Assembly (NCBI GenBank): GCA_947490035.1
Contig: CANLGS010000347.1
Location: 1 to 5,396, forward strand
Reading direction: 5' to 3'
DNA from: Gemmataceae bacterium
GTDB lineage: Bacteria > Planctomycetota > Planctomycetia > Gemmatales > Gemmataceae
DNA: 5,396 bases
The notes beneath the pieces were generated by a model that worked only from the letters and a program-made list of their open reading frames with translations, ran no database searches and had not been told where the DNA came from. The position numbers and the translations under genes are program-made. Below, one piece after another: positions 1 through 5,279 of this stretch (positions are counted from its first letter, which is position 1; each line of letters opens with the position of its first letter).

Positions 1-280
1 CCATTCAAGGCGGCTGGCTCATCCCCGAAGGGATGTCCCGTTAGTTGCGGCTCGGGATGCGGGGCAGACGTCGAGGTCTCGTCCCCGGTGGCGAGGGGGC
101 GGGGAGCGTGAGCGCGACACATCTAGGCGCTGTAGCAGCCTGGGGCCGCATGTAGCGGTTCCGGGGTTCCTAGTCGCTGAGCGGCCCGGCTGCTGATATG
201 GGTCGTTCGGCACCGGCGGGAGAGGGTCGCGATCACCAGGTTCAGCCGCCCGGTCTCGCCTTCCGGCGCATTTTCCCCAC
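1..280. other. Non-coding or unassigned region upstream of rpsO
   Basis: I find no gene here that I can support. Open frames in this stretch are either very short (for example a 32-codon ATG frame starting at 57) or are the tail of a minus-strand frame that mostly mirrors rpsO. Their translations are low-complexity Arg/Pro/Gly strings with no recognisable family. The region has several short G- and C-runs that could pair, including the hairpin at 20-35. It could be a 3' flank of an upstream gene, a decayed gene, or an interspersed repeat. Confidence 0.5.
20..35 (+). terminator. Possible short hairpin (weak terminator candidate)
   Basis: CATCCC at 20-25 and GGGATG at 30-35 are perfect inverted repeats around a CGAA tetraloop, a 6-bp stem. 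It is followed by TCCCGTTAGTT, which has no real T tract. It could end a transcript entering from the left edge, or be part of a repeat; no upstream gene is visible to decide. Confidence 0.2.
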
Positions 281-308
281 TTGTCACCTAGTCGCGGGTC
301 GGTAGATT
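281..308 (+). promoter_or_regulatory. Putative sigma70-type promoter for rpsO
   Basis: TTGTCA (281-286) matches five of six bases of the TTGACA -35 box. After a 16-bp spacer, TAGATT (303-308) matches four of six bases of the TATAAT -10 box. Transcription would start near 315, giving a leader of about 80 nt before the rpsO ATG. The surrounding sequence is locally AT-richer than the rest of the window, which fits a promoter. Planctomycete promoter consensus is poorly known, so this is a motif-based guess. Confidence 0.4.
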
Positions 309-397
309 GCATAAATCCAGAAGAAGTGTGTAACGTAACGTCGTTTCGTAACTGATGGCAGGAGTGCGACGCGGCGGGGTTAGCGGAGACCGGGACG

Positions 398-667
398 ATG
401 TCGATCACGAAGGAAGAGAAGTCCGGACTCATCACGCAGTTCCGGCGGGCGGACACCGATACCGGGTCGCCCGAAGTGCAGGTCGCCTTGCTCACGAAGA
501 GGATCAGTTCCCTCACCGAGCACATGCGGGCGCACAAGAAAGACTTCTCCAGCCGTCGCGGGCTGCTGAAGCTGGTCAGCCAGCGCGCCGACCTGCTCAA
601 ATACCTGCGCCAAACCGACCGCGAGCGGTACCTCGCGGTCATCGGGAAGCTCGGTCTCCGCAAATAG
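398..667 (+). CDS. rpsO: 30S ribosomal protein S15
   Basis: This encodes S15, a primary 16S rRNA-binding protein that nucleates assembly of the central domain (platform) of the 30S subunit. The product is 89 aa, the same length as the E. coli protein, and aligns to it without gaps. The family core is clear: DTGSPEVQ at 21-28, LT.RI..LTEH at 32-42, HKKD at 46-49, then SRRGLL at 52-57 and the C-terminal GLRK. RNA-contacting positions known from the family (T22, G23, Q28, H42, D49, S52) are present. Two positions differ from the usual pattern: Ser51 replaces the second His of the KDHHSRRG segment, and Ala64-Asp65 replaces the basic pair after SQR. The ATG at 398 is preceded by GGAG at 385-388 with 9 nt spacing. 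pnp lies downstream in the same direction, the classical rpsO-pnp order. The S15 identification is very secure. Confidence 0.98.
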   Translation: MSITKEEKSGLITQFRRADTDTGSPEVQVALLTKRISSLTEHMRAHKKDFSSRRGLLKLVSQRADLLKYLRQTDRERYLAVIGKLGLRK

Positions 668-682
668 CCGCCTCCGGCGTCT

Positions 683-818
683 GTCGAAAGTGGTAAAGTC
701 GGTGCAGGGTCCAAAGTCGTAACGTCGAAAGTCGTAAAGTCAAAACGCGGCGTAGTCCGCTGACTTCGACTTTATGACTTTACGACCCTATGACTTGCGA
801 CTGACGCCGACTTTCGAC
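683..818. repeat. Inverted cluster of 7-8-bp repeat units between rpsO and pnp
   Basis: The rpsO-pnp spacer is built from short degenerate units. Left of centre they read GTCGAAA, GTGGTAAA, GTCGTAAC, GTCGAAA, GTCGTAAA, GTCAAAA (683-745, with one interruption). Right of centre the complementary orientation appears: GACTTC, GACTTTAT, GACTTTAC, GACCCTAT, GACTTGC, GACTGAC, GACTTTC (762-815). Perfect inverted matches include 731-741 with 776-786 (GTCGTAAAGTC) and 724-734 with 808-818 (GTCGAAAGTCG). RNA from this region could therefore fold into a long imperfect hairpin with several alternative registers. The apex (746-761) is GC-rich. No coding function is likely: an open frame from 774 into pnp crosses the right arm but is better explained by the GTG start at 858. 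Confidence 0.8.
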
Positions 819-842
819 TCGCCCCACGACTGCCGGACAACG

Positions 843-849
843 GAAAGGG
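843..849 (+). promoter_or_regulatory. Ribosome binding site selecting the GTG start of pnp
   Basis: GAAAGGG lies 8 nt before the GTG at 858. It supports 858 rather than the in-frame ATG at 774, which lies inside the repeat cluster and would add 28 residues with no counterpart in PNPases. Confidence 0.6.
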
Positions 850-857
850 TCACCTCC

Positions 858-3128
858 GTGCCGGTCAATCATGCTCGTGTGGAATGTCAATTCGGCGGTA
901 AGACGCTCACTCTCGAAACCGGAAAACTCGCGAAACAGGCCCACGGGTCCGTTCTCGTCACATACGGGGAAACCTGTGTGCTGGTCGCGGTCGTCGAGGG
1001 GTCGCCGATCCCCGGACGCGACTTCTTCCCGCTCCAAGTGGAGTACCGCGAGCGCACCTACGCCGCGGGCAAGTACCCCGGCGGGTTCATCAAGCGCGAA
1101 ACGCGCATGAGTACAAAAGAAACCCTCACCTCACGCCTCATCGACCGCCCCTCGCGCCCGCTCTTCCCGACGAACTACTTCAACGAAGTCCAAATCCACT
1201 GCACCGTCATCTCCTCCGACCGGGAGAACGACGGCGACATGCTCGCGCTCATCGGCACGTCCGCCGCGCTGCACGTCTCGCACATCCCGTTCCTCAAGCC
1301 CTACGGCGGGCTGCGACTCGGCCGCGTCAACGGCCAACTCATCGTCCTGCCGACCAGCACGCAGATGGAGGAGAGCGACCTCGACCTGATCGTCGCCGCC
1401 ACTCGCGACGCGGTGTGCATGATCGAAGGGTTCGCCCGCGAAATCCCCGAGCAGGAGATGGGCGACGCGATCGTGGAGGCGCACAAGCAGTGCGGCGTCC
1501 TCATCGACGCCATCGAGGAACTTCGCGAGAAGGCCGGGCTGCCCGCGAAGGTGCTGCCGCCCGCGACGCCGGACAACCCGCTCGCCGAGGAACTCTACGG
1601 CAAGTACGGCACCACCTACCGCGAGAAGTACCTCACGAAGGGCAAGAAGGAACGCAACGCGGCGCTCGACGCGATGAAGGACGAGATCAAGAAGGTCTAC
1701 GTGCCCGAAGGCGAGACGAACCCGAAGTACACGGGCGCGCAGGTGTCCGGCGCGCTCGGCGCGGTGCGCGAGCGCATCTTCCGCGAGATCACGCTCGGCG
1801 GAACCCGCATCGACGGCCGCGCGCCGAAAGACTTGCGCGCCGTGTCCGGCGAGGTCGGCGTGCTGCCCCGCACGCACGGCACCGCGGTCTTCCAGCGCGG
1901 CGAAACGCAGGCGCTGGTGGTCGTCACGCTCGGCACCGTCGGCGACGAGCAGAAGGTGGACGGCCTTCAGGACGAGTACTCGAAGAAGTTCATGCTCGAC
2001 TACAACTTCCCGCCGTACTCGGTCGGCGAGTGCAAGCCGCTCCGCGCGCCCGGTCGCCGCGAGATCGGCCACGGCATGTTGGCCGAGCGCTCGCTGAAGG
2101 CCGTCATCCCGCCGCGGGAACGGTTCCCGTACACGATCCGCCTCGTGTCCGAGATTCTCGAATCGAACGGCTCGTCCAGCATGGCGAGCGTGTGCGGCGG
2201 GACGCTGGCGCTGATGGACGCGGGCGTGCCGATCAAGCGCCCGGTCGCGGGCATCTCGGTCGGCCTCGTGATGGACGGCGACAACTTCACGCTGCTCACC
2301 GACATCCAGGGCGACGAAGACCACTACGGCGACATGGACTTCAAGGTGGCCGGCACGCAGAAGGGTATCACCGGCGTGCAACTCGACATCAAACTCGATG
2401 GCGTCACCGAGGCGGTCGTTCGCGGCGCGCTGGATCAGGCGAAGGAAGGCCGGCTGCAAATCCTGAAGGTGATGCTCGCGACGCTCGCGGCCCCGCGCAA
2501 GGACATCAGCCCGTTCGCGCCGCGACTGATCCAACTGAAGATCAACCCGGAGATGATCGGCAAGCTGATCGGCCCCGGCGGCAAGATGATCCGCGCCATC
2601 CAGGAGGAGACGGGTGCGAAGATCGACATCGAGGACGACGGCACGGTGTCAATCGCGTCCGCGAACGCGGAGAGCGTGGAAGCCGCGCGGCGCATGGTCG
2701 AGGGCTTGACGGCCGAAGTGAAGGTCGGCGCGGTGTACGACGGGAAGGTGATCTCGATCAAGGAGTTCGGCGCGTTCATCGAGATCGCGCCCGGCCGCGA
2801 CGGGCTGTGCCACGTGTCCGAACTGGACAGCGGGTTCGTGCAGCGCCCCGAGGACGTGGTGCAGATCGGCGACAAGGTGCAGGTGAAGGTGATCGGCATC
2901 GACGACCAGGGCCGCGTGAAGCTGTCGCGCAAGGCGCTGCTGCCCCCGAAGGAGGGCGATGAAGGCGGCGCTCCGGGCGGCGGCGGTGGCGGCTTCGGCG
3001 GCGACCGCGGCGGTGATCGCGGCGACCGCGGCGGCGGCGACCGCGGTGGTGATCGCGGCGACCGCGGTGGCGGCGGGCGCGGCGGCGATCGCGGCGGACC
3101 GCGCGGGGGCGGCGGTGGGCGGCGGTAG
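858..3128 (+). CDS. pnp: Polynucleotide phosphorylase (PNPase) with Gly/Arg/Asp-rich tail
   Basis: PNPase is a trimeric 3'-to-5' exoribonuclease that uses phosphate to release nucleoside diphosphates and can also add tails; it is a core enzyme of mRNA turnover. From the GTG at 858 the product is 756 aa (E. coli: 711). Domains in order: first RNase PH domain about 8-145, with the F77-I-K-R80 loop matching the E. coli FFRR loop; helical linker about 150-305; second RNase PH domain from R317. The phosphate-binding serines are in NGSSSM (S439-S441). By alignment to E. coli D486, D492 and K494, the catalytic residues are D488, D494 and K496 in GDEDHYGDMDFK. A KH domain starts near 556 with GPGG as its GxxG loop, and an S1 domain spans about 624-694. 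Residues 700-756 are an unusual Gly/Arg/Asp tail. The enzyme appears intact. The repeat-rich leader may take part in control, as pnp leaders do in enterobacteria, but that is inference. Confidence 0.98.
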   Translation: MPVNHARVECQFGGKTLTLETGKLAKQAHGSVLVTYGETCVLVAVVEGSPIPGRDFFPLQVEYRERTYAAGKYPGGFIKRETRMSTKETLTSRLIDRPSRPLFPTNYFNEVQIHCTVISSDRENDGDMLALIGTSAALHVSHIPFLKPYGGLRLGRVNGQLIVLPTSTQMEESDLDLIVAATRDAVCMIEGFAREIPEQEMGDAIVEAHKQCGVLIDAIEELREKAGLPAKVLPPATPDNPLAEELYGKYGTTYREKYLTKGKKERNAALDAMKDEIKKVYVPEGETNPKYTGAQVSGALGAVRERIFREITLGGTRIDGRAPKDLRAVSGEVGVLPRTHGTAVFQRGETQALVVVTLGTVGDEQKVDGLQDEYSKKFMLDYNFPPYSVGECKPLRAPGRREIGHGMLAERSLKAVIPPRERFPYTIRLVSEILESNGSSSMASVCGGTLALMDAGVPIKRPVAGISVGLVMDGDNFTLLTDIQGDEDHYGDMDFKVAGTQKGITGVQLDIKLDGVTEAVVRGALDQAKEGRLQILKVMLATLAAPRKDISPFAPRLIQLKINPEMIGKLIGPGGKMIRAIQEETGAKIDIEDDGTVSIASANAESVEAARRMVEGLTAEVKVGAVYDGKVISIKEFGAFIEIAPGRDGLCHVSELDSGFVQRPEDVVQIGDKVQVKVIGIDDQGRVKLSRKALLPPKEGDEGGAPGGGGGGFGGDRGGDRGDRGGGDRGGDRGDRGGGGRGGDRGGPRGGGGGRR
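2997..3104 (+). repeat. 36-bp tandem repeat encoding the PNPase tail
   Basis: Three consecutive 36-bp units in frame encode PNPase residues 714-749. Units 1 (2997-3032) and 2 (3033-3068) each encode GGDRGGDRGDRG and differ at only two bases, both synonymous ggc/ggt changes. Unit 3 (3069-3104) is diverged and encodes GGGRGGDRGGPR. The near identity of the first two points to recent duplication or slippage, so copy number may vary between strains. The result is a disordered, positively charged RGG/GDR-like tail. Confidence 0.85.
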
Positions 3129-3152
3129 CCGCGGCTGAGTGAGGTGACGAAC

Positions 3153-3172
3153 CGGGAGGCGAAAGCCTCCCG
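3153..3172 (+). terminator. Probable intrinsic terminator after pnp
   Basis: CGGGAGGC and GCCTCCCG form a perfect 8-bp GC-rich stem closed by a GAAA tetraloop, 24 bp after the pnp stop. The following bases (TCTTCGTG) give only a weak T tract, so termination may be partial or the hairpin may instead protect the 3' end. It lies between pnp and the next ribosome binding site at 3188-3195. Confidence 0.6.
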
Positions 3173-3198
3173 TCTTCGTGCGCACCGGGAGGAGAGCT

Positions 3199-3589
3199 AT
3201 GCCGGGGATACCAAGCGCGAAGGCGCTGTACCTGTTGCGAAGAGACCGACGTTGAAGGCGGTCAGACGAATCTGTACGCGCTGTTCGATGGCATCAGACC
3301 GCGCCAGTACCCACACGCGCACGCGTCATTCGTTTGCTTCGCGCAACTCCGCGGCGGGATTGGTAACGTGCGCTGTCACATCGACGTCCGCCGAGCCAGC
3401 GATTCGAGACTCATTTACGTTACCGACCCTCTGCCGCTCCACTTCTTGGATCACGACCACCAGCTTCAAGTGGTTGTCCACCTCGAAGGGTGCGTTTTCG
3501 AGTCGTCTGGGGTTTATCTCGTCGAGTTGTACTGCGATAATGCGTGGGTGGCGGACACAGCGCTCTTGTTGCGAGAGGTGAAGTCATGA
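3199..3589 (+). pseudogene. Frameshifted gene for a ~129-aa conserved-type hypothetical protein
   Basis: An ATG at 3199 follows a strong Shine-Dalgarno (GGGAGGAG, 3188-3195). It reads MPGIPSAKALYLL and then hits TGA at 3253. From 3236 the +1 frame continues without a stop to TGA at 3587 and reads as a convincing protein: CEETDVEGGQTNLYALFDGI, YPHAHASFVCFAQLRGG, and GVYLVELYCDN..WVADTALLLRE near the end. Removing one T from the TT at 3235-3236 joins them as ALYL-CEETD and gives about 129 aa with no signal peptide or membrane segment. I recall similar small soluble proteins from planctomycetes (possibly the DUF6941 group), function unknown; this is from memory. The stop overlaps the next ATG by 4 bp (ATGA), so the operon structure is intact. 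A recent inactivating mutation, a sequencing error, or less likely programmed +1 frameshifting could explain it. An alternative is a 73-aa product from GTG 3368, but that start would discard conserved-looking sequence. Confidence 0.7.
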
Positions 3590-3780
3590 GCGAAGAGACC
3601 CCCAAAACCCAGCGGAAGCGGTCGCCCTACACCGAGAGTACGGCCACCTTGATCGAGTTCACCGCCACGGCGGCCCCACTCGATGGACCCCAGGAGCGTA
3701 TCGGTCGCCCGGAGCGCAGCCCGTCGCTGCCGCCGCTCGACGGGCCGACGCCGACGGACAACCAACAACCGGCGGAGTAA
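3586..3780 (+). CDS. Small Pro-rich hypothetical protein (64 aa), first of a related pair
   Basis: I do not recognise a named family. The ATG at 3586 overlaps the stop of the preceding gene (ATGA) and has GAGAGG at 3573-3578 seven nt upstream. This is better than a GTG at 3544 in the same frame, which lies inside the upstream gene. The product starts with a basic, hydrophilic segment (residues 1-15, TQRKRSPY), followed by a likely beta-strand motif L22-I-E-F-T-A-T28 and P-L-D-G-P (31-35). It ends in a Pro-rich, polar tail (about 45-64). There is no signal peptide or membrane segment. The middle motif recurs in the next gene. Translation is probably coupled to the upstream gene, so the frameshift there could lower its expression. 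Confidence 0.65.
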   Translation: MSEETPKTQRKRSPYTESTATLIEFTATAAPLDGPQERIGRPERSPSLPPLDGPTPTDNQQPAE

Positions 3781-3785
3781 GAGCG

Positions 3786-4025
3786 ATGGCTTGCCAAGAT
3801 CGCTTCACCCCGAGAATCACCGAGTTGAGGGACAGCGTCCTCGTCGAGTGGACCGCGACGATGCTGCCGCCCGACTCGCCGGAGGCCCAGGCGCGGGCGA
3901 ACCGGCCGCTCTCCGAGCGTGGCCCGAACCTGGCGCTGTACCACGAACTGCAAACGGCGGCCGACGACGAACAACCGCCGCCCGACGAACCGAAGCCGGA
4001 CGGCGACCAGCCGCCCGCGACGTGA
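3786..4025 (+). CDS. Small Pro-rich hypothetical protein (79 aa), second of a related pair
   Basis: No named family is recognised. The ATG at 3786 is 5 bp after the previous stop, with GGAG at 3774-3777 as a ribosome binding site 8 nt away, so it is probably in the same operon. Residues L19-V-E-W-T-A-T25 then P28.D30.P32 match LIEFTAT..P.D.P of the preceding protein (8 identities in 14 positions); each continues to an Arg-Pro (R40-P41 here). The C-terminal 20 residues are acidic and Pro-rich (DDEQPPPDEPKPDGDQPPAT), probably disordered. There is no export signal. The stop is 2 bp from the stop of the convergent gene. An overlapping longer + frame in this area is a shadow of the minus-strand gene. 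Confidence 0.65.
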   Translation: MACQDRFTPRITELRDSVLVEWTATMLPPDSPEAQARANRPLSERGPNLALYHELQTAADDEQPPPDEPKPDGDQPPAT

Positions 4026-4027
4026 TC

Positions 4028-5047
4028 TCATCGTTCCCTGGCGCGAAACTCCGTTTCCGGCGCGCCGAGGCGCACCACCGCGACGACTGTTCCGCGCCGC
4101 CGCGCTTCGGCGAGTGCATCGACGCCCGGAGGCAAACTCGTGGACACCACTTCTTCCGCGTTCGCGATCGAGCCGGTCGGCCGTTCGGCCGAATCGGACA
4201 GGTAGAACACCTTCACCACCGGCGCCCGCACGGCCTGCGCGGCTTCCTCCGGTCGGACGCGCACCACCACCGCGGCCCGCTGCAAGTGGCGCCGCGTCAG
4301 CGGCGTCGATTTCCTTACCTCAATGTCCGCGACGAGCGTCAGTTCGGGTTGATCGGGCACAAGACCGGTGAGCCGGAACCGGTGCGTCTGTCCCTGCCAC
4401 AAGTTCAGCCGCCGCGCCGCGTCGAACGCGCTCATCGGCTCCTCGAAGTCGCCGTCCTCTCCCTCGAACGCGATTCGCATTTCGTCCGGACCGGCGAACG
4501 GCAGCCACGTCCGCGGCGCTTTCCGTTCCCGCGGCGCCGGCGCCTGCTCGACCACCGGGTTCGCGCGAACGGACAGGAACGCCACCCGCGCCATCGCGGA
4601 TTGCGAACTGCCCACATCGCGCCGGGCGGGCTTCAATTCGGCAACCAGGTAGCGCCAGTGCGGGTCGCTTGCGGCGGCGTACTCGCCCGGGCACGCGCCC
4701 GGTTCGGGCGGCAGGTCGCCGAGCTTCGGTTGCGGAGGCGGGAGTTCCCAATCGCGCGAGTAAGAACCGATACGAAAGACGGGTCGTTCGGGCGGCGCTT
4801 CGTAAGGCGGAAGCGGCGTGACCGTTTGCGGCAGCGGCGGCGGGCCGGGCACCAGCACCCGGACCGGCATTCGTTCCGCGAGCAGATACTCGCCGAGATG
4901 CTCGCCGGGCTTGGGCGGGCGCCCGTAATCGGGTTCGGACACGAGCCAGAGGTCGACCCCGAACGGGCCGGCCGACGCGGGCGTCGGCGAGCAGCTCACG
5001 AGCAGCGCCACAACTACCGTTCCGACGAATCGGCCGTGAGGTCGCAT
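4028..5047 (-). CDS. Exported hypothetical protein, planctomycete-type (339 aa)
   Basis: The chosen ATG (complement of 5045-5047) gives a clear export signal: basic start MRPHGR, hydrophobic core 7-18, then either a lipobox L16-V-S-C19 or a signal peptidase I site after A24-S-A26. The protein is thus probably a lipoprotein or released to the periplasm. Residues 27-130 are Pro-rich with Tyr and Trp; the middle part includes WRYLVAELKP and a long acidic stretch EGEDGDFEEP. The C-terminal ~60 residues have the pattern VVKVFYLSD, then VVSTSLPPGVD, then EARRRGTVVAVVRLG (277-328). From memory this resembles a module (VTKVIYLPDP...DPGVDP...EADRRGTILAVIRLG) in planctomycete envelope proteins of unknown function. 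The ribosome binding site is weak (AGAAGA). An upstream in-frame ATG at 5092 and a longer extension to 5302 were not chosen because the export signal would be buried. Confidence 0.75.
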   Translation of the reverse strand: MRPHGRFVGTVVVALLVSCSPTPASAGPFGVDLWLVSEPDYGRPPKPGEHLGEYLLAERMPVRVLVPGPPPLPQTVTPLPPYEAPPERPVFRIGSYSRDWELPPPQPKLGDLPPEPGACPGEYAAASDPHWRYLVAELKPARRDVGSSQSAMARVAFLSVRANPVVEQAPAPRERKAPRTWLPFAGPDEMRIAFEGEDGDFEEPMSAFDAARRLNLWQGQTHRFRLTGLVPDQPELTLVADIEVRKSTPLTRRHLQRAAVVVRVRPEEAAQAVRAPVVKVFYLSDSAERPTGSIANAEEVVSTSLPPGVDALAEARRRGTVVAVVRLGAPETEFRARER

Positions 5048-5279
5048 GTCGATTCTTCTGCCGGCGTTGCCCAACTTCCGCGGCGCGACCATGCCGCCGT
5101 TGCCGCGAACGGTCAAACCGACTTCACGGTAACCACTCGCCCCCGCGCCCTTGCCAGGCTTCACACGGCGCCTTAACCGTGTAGCTTGACAGACGCACTC
5201 CGCCCGCGCAGCGAAGCGTGCCCCGCACGGTTCGCGCGGCGCGGGCGACAGAAGGGCACGACCGGGAGAAGGGCGCGAC
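5048..5279. other. Divergent intergenic region
   Basis: This 232-bp stretch separates the - strand exported protein from the + strand ABC transporter gene and should contain both promoters. A perfect TTGACA lies at 5186-5191 on the + strand, but no good -10 box sits 16-18 bp downstream in the GC-rich sequence. On the - strand TTGACC is followed about 18 bp later only by a poor -10. The region holds no further gene I can support. Confidence 0.45.

Noticed and set aside
130..190. tRNA-like GGTTCC segment
   Set aside because: No cloverleaf with acceptor, D, anticodon and T arms can be drawn around it.
667..678. Possible rpsO terminator hairpin GCCG/CGGC
   Set aside because: The stem is only 4 bp, overlaps the stop codon and lacks a T tract.
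19..714. A 231-codon minus-strand frame covering rpsO and the upstream region
   Set aside because: Much of it is antisense to rpsO and the remainder is Arg/Pro-rich with no family match.
1131..2534. A 467-codon open frame on the minus strand opposite pnp
   Set aside because: It is fully antisense to an intact pnp. Its translation is an Arg/Ala/Val/Asp-rich string typical of a GC-rich mirror frame, with no family resemblance.
1415..2962. A 515-codon + strand frame inside pnp
   Set aside because: It is a frame-shifted shadow of pnp made mostly of Arg, Gly and Ala, with no recognisable domain. The pnp frame has all catalytic and RNA-binding motifs.
2997..3104. CRISPR-like repeat spacing
   Set aside because: The units are contiguous, in frame with pnp and have no spacers, so they are a coding tandem repeat.
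3144..3581. A 145-codon + strand frame over the frameshifted gene
   Set aside because: It starts beside the terminator hairpin with no ribosome binding site and reads as Ser/Thr/Arg-rich sequence. The other two + frames together give the protein-like sequence and the good ribosome binding site.
3683..5176. A 497-codon + strand frame across the small genes and the minus-strand gene
   Set aside because: Its sequence is Arg-rich low-complexity. It overlaps both small genes and is antisense to a gene with a signal peptide and conserved-looking C-terminus.
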